The notes: generated by a model not told the origin, from the letters alone. DNA of 64,000 nt from Tildeniella nuda ZEHNDER 1965/U140 (GCA_019358895.1 JAHHIG010000014.1:92285-156284), one strand, 5' to 3'. Positions 28,661 through 38,606 are shown, counted from the first letter of the stretch. Numbers and translations: made by a program.

Positions 28661-29449
28661 ATGGAATACAAGAAATCATCAGTGATAGAAGACCTCCAAA
28701 AGCACTTAGAATGCATCGATGAAATCTCTACAAAAGGTATTCTTTCGCATGAGTTTAAGATTTGGCATGACAAAATCCTTACCATTCTTGAAGAAATCTT
28801 TGGACTTAACTCCGTTTATGTCCAAAGATTTAAAGATGTAAGCTATTTGCCTCAGAACGAACATTCAAGAACTCCTGAGCTAATAAAAATAAAAGCCTTT
28901 GAATCCGGCTTAAAGCGAGCAGAATCTTTAATTTTAGATTGCATTAGAGTAATCAACAATAATTACTATGCACTAAATTATTCACAACAAAGTGCCATCG
29001 AGTTTATCGAAAATTTATGCAACCGTTTTCCTCGGATAGCCAAGCAACTTTGCACAGAATATAGAGGAAGAAAAATACGCAGTATTGAAGATGAATACGA
29101 TGTTCAACATCTTTTTCATACATTGCTACTTACAAGATTTGATGACATAAGACCTGAAGATGTCAACCCTAGCTACGCAGGAGCAACATCTAGGGTTGAC
29201 TTTCTACTTAAGCAAGCAAAGGTAGTTGTCGAAGTTAAAAAAACCAGGGAAAAGTTAAAGGATAAGGAGGTTGGCGAACAACTTATCATTGATATGAAGA
29301 GGTATTCTCAGAATCAAGACTGTAAAACTTTGATTTGTTTTGTGTACGATCCAGATCAACTAATTTTAAATCCAAGTGGACTGGAATGTGATTTAAGTGG
29401 AAATCATGACGAACTTGAAGTCAAAGTTATAATCTCCCCAAAGAATTAA
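28661..29449 (+). CDS. MboI/DpnII-like restriction-endonuclease-fold protein
   Basis: The 262-residue protein has a C-terminal PD-(D/E)XK domain (about 145-262). It contains DDIRPEDVNPSYAGATSRVD followed by VVVEVKKTREKLKDKEVGEQ, with Asp and Glu-x-Lys in place for catalysis. A FVYDPDQLILNP-like strand follows, as in the DpnII/MboI REase family. The first 140 residues are helical and unlabelled. There is no companion methylase, which is odd for a restriction enzyme. The ATPase gene begins 23 bp downstream, so the pair is probably one operon. Both genes are much richer in A/T than their neighbours, which suggests recent transfer. Confidence 0.75.
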   Translation: MEYKKSSVIEDLQKHLECIDEISTKGILSHEFKIWHDKILTILEEIFGLNSVYVQRFKDVSYLPQNEHSRTPELIKIKAFESGLKRAESLILDCIRVINNNYYALNYSQQSAIEFIENLCNRFPRIAKQLCTEYRGRKIRSIEDEYDVQHLFHTLLLTRFDDIRPEDVNPSYAGATSRVDFLLKQAKVVVEVKKTREKLKDKEVGEQLIIDMKRYSQNQDCKTLICFVYDPDQLILNPSGLECDLSGNHDELEVKVIISPKN

Positions 29450-29472
29450 ACTGAATTATAGAACACTAAATT

Positions 29473-30957
29473 ATGGCAAGCCCTACATCGCTAAATCTTG
29501 CGTTCATGAAAATGCAACGCCGAGCTGAGATGAATGACCGAAGCAAACTAGTTTCGACGTTTGTTGACGCAGGTTCCTTGTTTACTTTGCTTTCTTCACT
29601 GGATCACCAAGTAATCTATGGACGTAGAGGTACAGGAAAAACACATGCTTTTTTATACCTTGCGGAAACTGTAGCTAAGCGGGGAGATATCCCTATTTAT
29701 ATAGATATGCGAAACATTGGCTCTAGTGGAGGGATATATACAGATCCCCACTTATCACTTGCTGAACGCGCAACTAGACTTTTACTAGATACACTTTCAA
29801 CATTTTCTGATAGGCTCTATGAATTTGTATTAGAAAATGAAGAATTACTTAAAAATACCAGCTTAGAACGAAGTATTGATGAACTTGCAAATAATATTTC
29901 AAATGTAAGTGTTGTCGAGCATCCAAACGGTGATAGAGATCCTCAAAGTTCATCTAATAAACAACATACTGTTCGCTTTGGCTCCATTGGGCAATCATTG
30001 AGAAATCTTATACGTAGTATATCACCAAGAAAAGTTTGGTTCTTATTAGATGAGTGGAGCAGTGTTCCACTAGAGTTACAGCCTTACCTAGGAGATTTCA
30101 TTCGAAGATCAATGTTTTCTATTCAAGGAATTGTCGTAAAAATTGCTGCTATTGAGCAAAGAACGCGTTTTCAATTGCCTTTTAGCGAAGGTAATTATGT
30201 TGGTATTGAAGTTGGAGCCGATATAGCTGTTGATATTAATCTAGATGACTTTATGGTTTTTGATAATGATGCTGAAAGAGCAAATATCTTTTTCAAAGAA
30301 TTAATATATAAACATTATCAAGCAATGGATGACTCTGATTTACCTGATAGTCCAAAATCATCTGAATCCCTTACTAAGGAAGCATTTACTCAAATTAATG
30401 TTTTTACAGAATTCGTTAGAGCTTCCGAGGGCGTACCAAGAGATTCTATCAACATCATTATGTTAGCAGCTAAAAAAGCTGATGGTGACAAAATTACGAT
30501 GAATGATGTCCGAGTTGCTGCTAGTCAGTGGTATAACCGTGATAAAGGCTCAACTGTTGAATCAAATCCTGAAGCTAGCGAACTGTTACATTGGATTATC
30601 GCTGAAGTTATTGGTAATAGAAAAGCACGAGCATTCTTGTTGAGAAAAGATGCAAGAAGCGAATTGATAGATCGACTTTTCGATTCAAGAGTTCTCCATG
30701 TTCTGAAACGAAATGTATCATCTAATGAAGAGCCTGGAGTAAGATACGATGTATACAAGTTAGACTACGGATGTTATGTCGATTTGATAAATACGCAGAA
30801 ATCTCCTTTAGGCTTACTTCCTAATAATGAGGATGAAATAGATCAAACTTATGTTGAAGTTCCATCTGATGATTATCGTGCTATTCGTCGTGCAGTTTTG
30901 GACTTAAAAAGATTTGAGGAAAGAACAATTCAACTGCCCTTTAAAGAATCTATGTGA
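29473..30957 (+). CDS. ORC/Cdc6-like AAA ATPase, partner of the nuclease
   Basis: This 494-residue protein carries the P-loop YGRRGTGKTHAF near residues 50-61. A likely Walker B segment, KVWFLLDEWSSVP, lies near residue 195. Polar linkers and a long helical C terminus follow. I recognise a general AAA/ORC-Cdc6-like ATPase but no closer family. It follows the restriction-fold gene after 23 bp and is convergent with the DNA polymerase gene (22 bp gap). It is strongly AT-rich compared with the replisome genes around it. The pairing of an MboI-like nuclease with an ATPase suggests an antiphage or antiplasmid function, which I infer from context. Confidence 0.65.
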   Translation: MASPTSLNLAFMKMQRRAEMNDRSKLVSTFVDAGSLFTLLSSLDHQVIYGRRGTGKTHAFLYLAETVAKRGDIPIYIDMRNIGSSGGIYTDPHLSLAERATRLLLDTLSTFSDRLYEFVLENEELLKNTSLERSIDELANNISNVSVVEHPNGDRDPQSSSNKQHTVRFGSIGQSLRNLIRSISPRKVWFLLDEWSSVPLELQPYLGDFIRRSMFSIQGIVVKIAAIEQRTRFQLPFSEGNYVGIEVGADIAVDINLDDFMVFDNDAERANIFFKELIYKHYQAMDDSDLPDSPKSSESLTKEAFTQINVFTEFVRASEGVPRDSINIIMLAAKKADGDKITMNDVRVAASQWYNRDKGSTVESNPEASELLHWIIAEVIGNRKARAFLLRKDARSELIDRLFDSRVLHVLKRNVSSNEEPGVRYDVYKLDYGCYVDLINTQKSPLGLLPNNEDEIDQTYVEVPSDDYRAIRRAVLDLKRFEERTIQLPFKESM

Positions 30958-30979
30958 AAAGGCTAAAATTCCACAAGCT

Positions 30980-33409
30980 TTACTTTTCCGCCCAACTACT
31001 GACGATCGCCACCTCCGCTTTCACTGGGACTTTCCTTAAATACTGCCGTCCAGCTTGCTCCATCACTTGCTGAAGCATCTGTGCAGCCCGTTCTGCTGCA
31101 TGCTCTGGAGCTTCCAGCAAAATTTCATCATGCACCGTACCAATTAGTCTAACTCCCGTTTCCTTCAACGTTGTGGGCAGTTTTGCTAAGGCAGCTTTGG
31201 TAATATCGGCGGCAGTGCCCTGAACTGGAGTGTTCAGCAGCTCTGTCAACTTTGGTTCGTCTTTCCAACACCGAAGGCGATCGCCCATCGTCCGCATCTC
31301 CCTGGGCAGCCTTCGCTTCATTGCCCCATGCCAGCGAGCGATCCCCTGATACGCCTCAAAATAGCGCTTGCGAAAGGTTTCTGCCTGCTTTAGGCTCATC
31401 TGCACCCCATAGTTGTTGTAGGCGTACTCAGCTAACCCTTTGGCACCCATCGCGTAAATCAGCCCAAAATTGACGGCTTTAGCTGCCTGCCGCTCTGATT
31501 TCTCAACTTGATCCAAGGATTTATCAGCAATCAGGGCAGCGGTTAGCCGATGCAAGTCTTCATCATTCTGGTATGCCTCAATCATGCGGCGATCGCCACT
31601 GAGTTCTGCTGCGACCCGCAGTTCAATCTGAGAGTAGTCCGCCACGACTAAGCGATAGCCTGGAGCCGGAATAAAGCAACTGCGAAAGATTTTGTCTCTG
31701 GGAATCTGTTGCAGGTTGGGGTTACGACAGGACATGCGCCCAGTAGCAGCTCCCATCTGTTGATAGTCTGGATGAATGCGCCCAGTAATGGGGTGAACAT
31801 GCTTGGGCAGGCTACTGGCAAACGCTTGGACTGATTTTGCTGCTTTGCGGTAGTCCAGCAATGCTCTGACAGGCGGATGCTCCTCTGCCAGGGGAATCAG
31901 AGAGAGTTTACTGGTGTTCTCTACTGGAACACCCATTTGCTGTAGTGCCTCTAATACCTGCGGCTGGCTGTCCAAATTGAGAGACACCTCATTCCCCAAG
32001 AGATCGAGCTGGGCACTGAGCAAGGCTGGCTGAAACTGTTGTCGCAATTCACCCGCCATTTGGTCTCTTCTTTGTTCTAGTTCTTGTCGCAGGGAATCCC
32101 AGCGAGAGAGGTCGAGCAGCATGCCATGCAGTTCCATTTGGGCGATCGCTCCCAAACAATCAAACTCCAATTTGGCAGTTTCCACCAAACGAGCACCTGT
32201 CAGTTTGGGTTTCATCACCTCGCGTAACCGCAGTAGAATCGCTGCATCTCGCGCTGCATACTCTAACTGCTCAGAAGAAAGACTGGGATGACTCCAGTCA
32301 CTTCGCTGCTGTTCTTTGGAGAGTTCTTCTCCCAGATAGACCTTGACTAGCTCCGCCAGGTTATATCCGTGCGATCGCACTCCTGCATCCAATAATTGCG
32401 CCGCTATCATCGTGTCGAACAGTTTGCCAGCAATGGGCAGTCCTGCCTGTTGAAGAAACTTCAAGTCAAATTTGGCATTCTGCAAGACTTTGATTGGCGT
32501 ACCTTGAAGCAGTTCGCGCAGCGGAGCTAGCTTTTCCTTGGCAACTTTAAACAGGTCAATGATCATAACGGGTTGATTAGCCACAGCAATTTGCACTAAA
32601 CGAATTCGATCTTTTAAGGGATCAAGTCCAGTGGTTTCTGTATCAACCGCGATCGCCTGACAATTTTGCAAGGGCTTAAGTACTTCTGCAAGTCGTTTTC
32701 CATCTTCAACGAATTCATAACTCGCAGCCGTCTGAGATGAACTAGCATCTGCTTTCTCATCTATATAAAAATCTTCTAATTCCATTGCAGATACGCTTTC
32801 TGTAACAGCGATCTGGACTGTTTCTCGTAGCGGCATTAAGCAATCTGAATCGATCGACTTCAAACCAGAAAAAGCATCACTACTACACCAAACACACCAA
32901 ATATTTTGATGCTGTCGATAAACGTTGACATACATCTCCTGAATGACCAGCACAGCATCAATTGGAATACCCGATGGTACACGCTGAGAGTCTGGACGGA
33001 GAACAACTTGTTGACCAATCTCAAAACTGTCGTGGTTTGGAAGCGATGAGGCTGTGGAACTAAGGGAGGGAAGAGGTTTGGTTTCCTTGACTGCCTCTGT
33101 TTCTATTTTTCCTCCCATCTCTTGATGGAGAGCATAGGAAGCAATGGCTTTCTGTTTGGCAAGCCGCGATGGTAGAGGCGGTGGAGTGTACCAGGTTTCA
33201 ATCCAGGCATCGCTTGCTGTTGGTGTTTCCGATTCAGCAGTTGCAGCGTTAATAGGCTCACTACTCTGTTGAACCCGATTCCTCAGAAACTGCCGTTTCC
33301 GAGCTTTTGCCCAATCCATTAAATCCTCATACAGTGGATCAGCAACCGTAGAGAGCTTGGCATTTGCTTCTACACCACTAACATTGGGGCTAGAGATCTT
33401 CACGGTCAT
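30980..33409 (-). CDS. polA: Family A DNA polymerase with 3'-5' exonuclease domain
   Basis: The 809-residue enzyme resembles DNA polymerase I without the 5'-nuclease domain. The first 230 residues are a non-conserved extension. The 3'-5' exonuclease domain opens with VDTETTGLDP near residue 255. The polymerase shows motif A VVADYSQIELR near 590, motif B RQAAKAVNFGLIYAMG near 643, and motif C GTVHDEILLE near 761. It would therefore be active for synthesis and proofreading. AGGAGAGG stands directly before its ATG. The ATG lies 20 bases inside the 3' end of the primase-helicase gene, so the two are co-translated. Missing 5'-nuclease and the gene neighbours point to a role as the plasmid's own replicase rather than repair. 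Confidence 0.92.
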   Translation of the reverse strand: MTVKISSPNVSGVEANAKLSTVADPLYEDLMDWAKARKRQFLRNRVQQSSEPINAATAESETPTASDAWIETWYTPPPLPSRLAKQKAIASYALHQEMGGKIETEAVKETKPLPSLSSTASSLPNHDSFEIGQQVVLRPDSQRVPSGIPIDAVLVIQEMYVNVYRQHQNIWCVWCSSDAFSGLKSIDSDCLMPLRETVQIAVTESVSAMELEDFYIDEKADASSSQTAASYEFVEDGKRLAEVLKPLQNCQAIAVDTETTGLDPLKDRIRLVQIAVANQPVMIIDLFKVAKEKLAPLRELLQGTPIKVLQNAKFDLKFLQQAGLPIAGKLFDTMIAAQLLDAGVRSHGYNLAELVKVYLGEELSKEQQRSDWSHPSLSSEQLEYAARDAAILLRLREVMKPKLTGARLVETAKLEFDCLGAIAQMELHGMLLDLSRWDSLRQELEQRRDQMAGELRQQFQPALLSAQLDLLGNEVSLNLDSQPQVLEALQQMGVPVENTSKLSLIPLAEEHPPVRALLDYRKAAKSVQAFASSLPKHVHPITGRIHPDYQQMGAATGRMSCRNPNLQQIPRDKIFRSCFIPAPGYRLVVADYSQIELRVAAELSGDRRMIEAYQNDEDLHRLTAALIADKSLDQVEKSERQAAKAVNFGLIYAMGAKGLAEYAYNNYGVQMSLKQAETFRKRYFEAYQGIARWHGAMKRRLPREMRTMGDRLRCWKDEPKLTELLNTPVQGTAADITKAALAKLPTTLKETGVRLIGTVHDEILLEAPEHAAERAAQMLQQVMEQAGRQYLRKVPVKAEVAIVSSWAEK

Positions 33410-36119
33410 TGTCCTCTCCTAAATCCAAATCAACCGGAATGAAGCGGTGGTAAGCCCGCTCATAGACAAACAATGGCTCTGCTGTGACACCACCCCGATT
33501 TTTGAGAATGCTAAGTCGCGCATAGATCGCCTTCGCTTTTTCATTAAGCGGATACTGAGCACGCAAGTCTTGAATTTGCCGGAGTCTGAGATAGTCTCCT
33601 GCATAGCGTTCTTCCAGCAGGTCAAGCTGATCTCTAGGTTGGTCATTGCCGCGCTGCGCCTTCCCTGTCTGGAGCAGCATAATGCAGTCTGCGGCGTGGG
33701 CAATCTTGAACGAGTCCCGTAACGCACCCATATCTAACGTTCCAGTCCGAAGTGCTTCCTGGTAGGCGGCTTTATTGATGTCACTAATCGCCACCACAGC
33801 AGCACCCGTGTCCCGCGCCAGTTGTTTTAACCCCGTCGCCACCCGCGAAACCCGCAATACTTCATTGGCACCAGAGTCGAGCTTTTCATCCCCACAGCAC
33901 ATGAGTTGTAAATAATCAACAATTACCAATACGGGCGCTGTTTTGTCGAGTTCTGCAATGCGCCGAATTTGAGCGATCGTCCCTTTCAAATGCGCGACTG
34001 TAACCTCTGGACCTGCTTCTAGAACCGTCAGATATTCTGCAATCTGCTGGTCATAGGCCCGAATTGCCAGCGCAGTCTGTTGTTTCAGCCATTCGGTATG
34101 GGTATAGTCAGCGTTCATCCAGTGCTTGGCTTCAATCAAGCCGGAGTTTAGCCCACCCATCCGCGACAAGGCATTTACCCAGAGCTGCTGCTTCCCCATC
34201 TCAAAGGAGACGTACAGCACGGGGATTTTAGCTTTTGCCGCTTCATCCGCACACCAAGCGCACCAAGTTGTTTTTCCGGAGCCGGGAGGGGCACCCACGA
34301 CATAGAGCCTACCGGGATGTAACCCACCATTGAGAGAACGATTCAACCAGGGAGCCGGAGTGGCGATCGCCGTTTGCGGTTGCCCAAACAATTCCCGGAT
34401 CAAGTCCTGGGTATAGGCCACCATTGGCATGACTTCTGAGGCATTTCGTTGCTGAAGATGTTGAGAGTGGTGAATGAGTGTTTCCAGCGTTTCGGTCACG
34501 GGATGTAAGGGGCTGTTCAACAGTTCGGATGCAGTAGCAGCCTGCTCTTTTGCCAGCGATCGCAAGCCGGTATCTCGCACTCTCATGAGGAGTTCTGTAA
34601 ACGTCTCCCAACCACAGGGAGCCAGATGCAAAAGCTCATCCAAATAGGCAGCGATTTGATTCAGCATCGGTGTCGGTAGGGGAGAGCGCTCCATCACTAT
34701 TTTTTCCAACCGGGAGAGCACGAGACTGGGCGTTAGCTCTCTCCCTTCTATCTCCAGGCTCACAAAGCATTCCCAAAGCCTTTGGTGGAGATAAAACGGC
34801 TTTGAAGCATCGCCTTTGGGCATAAACGTGGCAATAAAGCCCTCAACGGGTAAATCCACACCCAAGGCTTCCTGCATCCCTGCTTCTGGGTGATGCAAGA
34901 TGTAGGCCAACAAATCTCGTTCAACTCGTCTAGCAACCTCGTTGTCACCCTCTGGCTTCTCCCATTGCCAAAAGGGGCAGGCATAGCCTGTACAGCCTCC
35001 ACAGCGGACTAACTCACGGCTGTGGCGAATGTAGCTGCAACTCCACTGATAGTCGTGCGGATTTCGTTTAACAGACGCATAGGTGCTGTGGAAATTTCTG
35101 AGCCTGGATTCAACCGTCGTTTTGCTGGTTGGATGGTGATCAGACGCTCGTGCCATTGCTTCTGCCAAGGGTTCTGCCTGGTTACGTTCCCATCCCCTGG
35201 TGATGACATAACGTGCCAGAGTTAAGTTGACTGAGTTGTAGTCCTGATCGGTTGGCGCACCCTGGTTCATCAGGTAGTGAATACAAGCGGGATGCTCATC
35301 AGGAGCCAGCATCGAAAAGTTCGTCGCTTTTGTGGCAGTAGAATGCTGAACGGTTGAACTCCCAGCAAACCCCAATCGCTCTTGAAAAGCATTGCCCTTT
35401 TGATGCCCATTTTTACTGATCGCACTGCTGAGGTTCACTTCAAGTGCAGCTAGTTGAGCCAGTTGAGCCACAGGAATCTGCTGAAAGGATGCCATCAAAC
35501 CAGCCTGATCGTCGGATACTATCGGAAATCCTTCCGACCAGTTCACTGGTTCATTTAAGAAACCGCTCCACTTACCGCTGCTTTGGTGCCTGCCACACGG
35601 CAATTTGATCGGTCGTCCTGATGCTTTACCATCGATCGCCGTTGTTGCTGTAGCAGGATAAATCTCTTTTGGCTTGTAAGCAGCTAGATAACAAAGGTTC
35701 TGCAATGCCTTGACCCAGGTAGCTCCAGGCAACGGCATATCAGCAAACAACCAGAGATGGAATCCACGACGACCACTAAATTCCAGATAAGCAGGGAATC
35801 CTTGACTAGTAGCGACTTGTTGCACTCGTTGAGACAGACTCAGCACCTCACGTAGAGTCTGTTCATCACTACCATCTTTCGGGGCATCAAAATCAATGCA
35901 GCCTGCTTTTGCCAGGTTTGTACCCGGTTGGAGGAGGCGCACTGAGATAATTGAATTGCCCTGAAGATGCGCTTCTACCACAGCAGGGGTGAGAGCCTGA
36001 TCGTACTGTGACTGTAAAATATCAGCACTTTGCCACACGCTATAAAGCTGCTGATGCTCATGGAGAATCAGGCGGTAAAGCTGCTGTAAAACAGTGGTGG
36101 TTTCTGGCATGTGGTTCAA
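33390..36119 (-). CDS. Primase-DnaB-type helicase fusion
   Basis: The 909-residue protein joins an N-terminal archaeo-eukaryotic-type primase to a replicative helicase. The primase part has CIDFDAP near residue 71 (metal-binding Asp-x-Asp) and FSGRRGFHLW near 112, followed by a basic Gly-rich KLPCGRHQSSGKWSG segment. A Cys cluster near 370-380 (CGGCTGYACPFW) may bind zinc. A DnaB N-terminal-like helical part precedes the RecA core. Walker A APPGSGKTTW is near 608, and the VLVIVDYLQLM Walker B is near 735. The last segment (LSILKNRGG) is typical of DnaB. The gene lies next to the iteron origin and leads into the polymerase gene, so it likely primes and unwinds at the plasmid origin. Confidence 0.88.
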   Translation of the reverse strand: MNHMPETTTVLQQLYRLILHEHQQLYSVWQSADILQSQYDQALTPAVVEAHLQGNSIISVRLLQPGTNLAKAGCIDFDAPKDGSDEQTLREVLSLSQRVQQVATSQGFPAYLEFSGRRGFHLWLFADMPLPGATWVKALQNLCYLAAYKPKEIYPATATTAIDGKASGRPIKLPCGRHQSSGKWSGFLNEPVNWSEGFPIVSDDQAGLMASFQQIPVAQLAQLAALEVNLSSAISKNGHQKGNAFQERLGFAGSSTVQHSTATKATNFSMLAPDEHPACIHYLMNQGAPTDQDYNSVNLTLARYVITRGWERNQAEPLAEAMARASDHHPTSKTTVESRLRNFHSTYASVKRNPHDYQWSCSYIRHSRELVRCGGCTGYACPFWQWEKPEGDNEVARRVERDLLAYILHHPEAGMQEALGVDLPVEGFIATFMPKGDASKPFYLHQRLWECFVSLEIEGRELTPSLVLSRLEKIVMERSPLPTPMLNQIAAYLDELLHLAPCGWETFTELLMRVRDTGLRSLAKEQAATASELLNSPLHPVTETLETLIHHSQHLQQRNASEVMPMVAYTQDLIRELFGQPQTAIATPAPWLNRSLNGGLHPGRLYVVGAPPGSGKTTWCAWCADEAAKAKIPVLYVSFEMGKQQLWVNALSRMGGLNSGLIEAKHWMNADYTHTEWLKQQTALAIRAYDQQIAEYLTVLEAGPEVTVAHLKGTIAQIRRIAELDKTAPVLVIVDYLQLMCCGDEKLDSGANEVLRVSRVATGLKQLARDTGAAVVAISDINKAAYQEALRTGTLDMGALRDSFKIAHAADCIMLLQTGKAQRGNDQPRDQLDLLEERYAGDYLRLRQIQDLRAQYPLNEKAKAIYARLSILKNRGGVTAEPLFVYERAYHRFIPVDLDLGEDNDREDL

Positions 36120-36243
36120 CTAATCAAATCGGTAATGATGCCGCAAATATGTTCATCCACTTGGGCTAGCCAAAGACGATCACTGGGATAAATTTGCAAA
36201 ACAGGGGTGGCGGGTGAGTTTTTTGTCTTTTTGCGTTTAAAGC

Positions 36244-36276
36244 GTAACTCCCTGTTTCCACAAAACAGGGAGTTAC
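36244..36276. repeat. Perfect 14-bp stem-loop at the edge of the origin
   Basis: Two exact arms of GTAACTCCCTGTTT and its complement (36244-36257 and 36263-36276) flank a 5-base loop. No T-run follows on either strand, so a simple terminator is unlikely. It contains the GTAAC/GTTAC core that recurs in the origin repeats to the right. It may be an initiator-binding or single-strand initiation structure. Confidence 0.6.
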
Positions 36277-36354
36277 AAGCTGATCGATCTTATTGATCTG
36301 ATCAGACATGTAACCATTCTGGAATAGCTTGCTCCATAACCATTCTGAAAATTT

Positions 36355-37060
36355 AAAGTCACAGTAAGAGGAAGGTAAAGTCACCTGTAGGGGATACTGA
36401 AGTCACGCTAATAGGAAATTAAAGTCCCATCCAGAGGAGCTTATTACCGCAGATTTGTAACCAAAATGATCTGGAATCTAGATCTGATGCTAGTTACAGG
36501 AGAGTTACAACTGCTTGGGACTTGAGGCTAACTGGCAAGTCACGAGTGGGGGAGACTGATGTCACAATTAGGGGACTGTAACTATCAGTGATTGTGGCTA
36601 AAAGCCTTTTATAGCAATGGTTACAGCGGAGTTACGATCAGGTTACAGGAACATCAGAACAGCAAGTTTTGGTTTCTAGATTTAGTGGCATTGTTTTAAT
36701 GCGCTGCTGTATTTGGCGTAGTTCAATTGAATTATTGCTGTATCTAGCGGATTTCTTCTTTGAGTATCGCTAGATGTGGGTGTAACCAACTCTCCCAAGA
36801 CTTAAGTCTGAGTCGTACTCAAGTCACCACCAGGGGGTATTGATGTCATCAAAAGGGGAAGCTTAAGTTGACCAATCTGGCTGAAACCTTTTTATATCAA
36901 TAGTTACAGAGGGTTACAAGGAGAAGCGATCGCCAAACCCGCTGAATTAAGTCACCGTAGGGGGATGCTAATGTCACAACTATGGGACTTTAACGGGGGG
37001 TACATAAGCTTAAAACCTATGTTTATCAGTAGTTACAGTAGGGTTACAGGCTTTGTAACC
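36355..37060. repeat. Iteron-type replication origin (oriV candidate)
   Basis: The 954-bp gap between the primase gene and the putative initiator gene contains four repeat modules. Each starts with direct repeats at exact 22-bp spacing with consensus AAGTCAC then GGGGA about 5-7 bases later. Unit starts are 36355/36377/36399/36421, 36536/36558, 36820/36842/36864 and 36948/36970. Each module is followed by A/T-rich sequence and a short tandem block of GTTACAG repeats spaced about 11 bp (near 36493, 36620, 36903, 37031). In the last three modules a shared CCTTTTTATATCAAT-like stretch precedes the GTTACAG block. This matches iteron-plasmid origins: binding-site arrays alongside AT-rich segments. 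I did not see a clear DnaA box. Confidence 0.75.
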
Positions 37061-37073
37061 AAGTACGATTGCA

Positions 37074-38606
37074 TTACTGGATGCCAAGAACCTGACGGAG
37101 CAAGCTTTGATCTTCATCAACGGCACGACGGCGATCGCTCTCAACTAGCTTCACCCAACTGACACTCTTGCCAATCGTGGTAGCAAGTTGGGCTTGAGTC
37201 CACCCCTTTGCTTGACGGGCAGCTTTCACCGTCATGCCATTCAGTTCAGCCGCAGGCAGTAGGGCTTTAGCTGTGCTACCTTTGACGGTTCTATTGGGCT
37301 TGTTGCGCGTAGAACTGGCACCTGATGAGCCTCTACTGGTCTTTTCTGTTCGTCTGGTTTCAAGCTCATCCAAACACTCTTGGATCTGCATGGGCAACCG
37401 GAAGGTGAGCTTTGCCGGAAACCAATGCTTGGAAATGTAGCTATCCGGTAACCATTTTGCCCCCAAGAGTTGCTGGTTTCGCTCTTTTGTGGGTAGGTCT
37501 GCTATTTCATCGGGTAGGCTCCAGACGGGTCTGAGCCAGAGGGGGTAGGTTTCATCATCGAAGTCAATGTCAATCTTGAGATTGTCTTTGAGGGTGAGCA
37601 GGGCATTGTCTACCGATTCCTTCAATTTCCATCCATAACGGCGATCGGACAATGCTTTCTCAATGTCACTGCTGGGCAAAACACTTTCCAGCAGACTTTC
37701 AACGGTATAAACCCCATTCGGGCGGGAACGGCTATTCTGGATTAGATACAGCGCCATGCTGGTTGCCATTTTGCGCCGGTGGGGATCGATATCAAAGACT
37801 TCTTTGGGGATCAGTCCATACTGATACAGGGCTTTCCGCTGTTGTGCGCCCTCCCGGTTCAGGAAGCTATGGGTCCAGAGTCCCGGTTGCACCCGGATCA
37901 CCACTTCATGCAGTTCCTCGGATTCCCCATCAACATTGGGTTGGGTGTATTCCTGGACGCTGACGATCCACAGTAAGCTCCGCTCCCGCACGCAGAGATC
38001 CATGTCGCCTTCAAACCAGTGGATGACCGCACCTAGCGTCCCGACAACCCACGCCAGGTCAGCCACTGCCTTGAGCTTCTGTGACTTGGTGAACTTGTTG
38101 CTGTTGTGAACCTTAAGCGTTTTGATCAGGTCTGTACCGAGCAGATGAAACGGCTCTTTCCAGGGTTCAGACTGCAATGAAGCATAGGTAGCAAAGACCG
38201 CATGGAGACGAGCTGCCATGACCCCGTACTGCTCCAGGATTTCACGCTCTGCTTGCGTAGAAATCGACTCTGCCTGGTGCTTCTGCTTGTTCAGGACGTA
38301 GAACTCAATGTAGCGCCCTTTGCCAAAGTGTTTTTGGAAGTAAAGGCGTTCTTGCCCATACTCGCTCCAATCTGGCGGCTTCAAAAAAGCCTGCGTCGCA
38401 CTGATAACAGGTGCTCCACTGGCAATCATCTCCATTGACTTGGTGGTGAATAGCGGTGGTTCCGTTCGAGGCAGGTTGCGCGGTTTGCGGATTTTAGTCC
38501 GGGTGGACTGAGAGGGCAGCACTTCTACTTCAGTTAATTCTAACTGGGTGGAGGCTTCGAGGAGGGGAGCGCTGTCCTCGCGATCGTTGGGTTTGGGTTG
38601 TATCAT
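37074..38606 (-). CDS. Putative plasmid replication initiator with C-terminal HTH
   Basis: The 510-residue protein has a variable N terminus and a middle part (about 85-400) reminiscent of winged-helix initiators, with no named motif I can point to with certainty. A C-terminal helix-turn-helix of the Xre/Cro type (about 455-505) contains KAARQAKGWTQAQLATTIGKS. The gene is transcribed toward the iteron array, whose last module ends 14 bp from its 3' end, the expected neighbour of an iteron-binding initiator. Assignment as initiator is inferred from this position, the DNA-binding domain and the absence of another candidate. Confidence 0.6.
   Translation of the reverse strand: MIQPKPNDREDSAPLLEASTQLELTEVEVLPSQSTRTKIRKPRNLPRTEPPLFTTKSMEMIASGAPVISATQAFLKPPDWSEYGQERLYFQKHFGKGRYIEFYVLNKQKHQAESISTQAEREILEQYGVMAARLHAVFATYASLQSEPWKEPFHLLGTDLIKTLKVHNSNKFTKSQKLKAVADLAWVVGTLGAVIHWFEGDMDLCVRERSLLWIVSVQEYTQPNVDGESEELHEVVIRVQPGLWTHSFLNREGAQQRKALYQYGLIPKEVFDIDPHRRKMATSMALYLIQNSRSRPNGVYTVESLLESVLPSSDIEKALSDRRYGWKLKESVDNALLTLKDNLKIDIDFDDETYPLWLRPVWSLPDEIADLPTKERNQQLLGAKWLPDSYISKHWFPAKLTFRLPMQIQECLDELETRRTEKTSRGSSGASSTRNKPNRTVKGSTAKALLPAAELNGMTVKAARQAKGWTQAQLATTIGKSVSWVKLVESDRRRAVDEDQSLLRQVLGIQ

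Noticed and set aside
36166..36384. 72-codon frame inside the origin region
   Set aside because: It runs through the hairpin and the first iterons, which explain the sequence better, and has no recognisable protein features
36355..37060. Origin repeats as a CRISPR array
   Set aside because: Repeats are joined head to tail at 22 bp with no spacers
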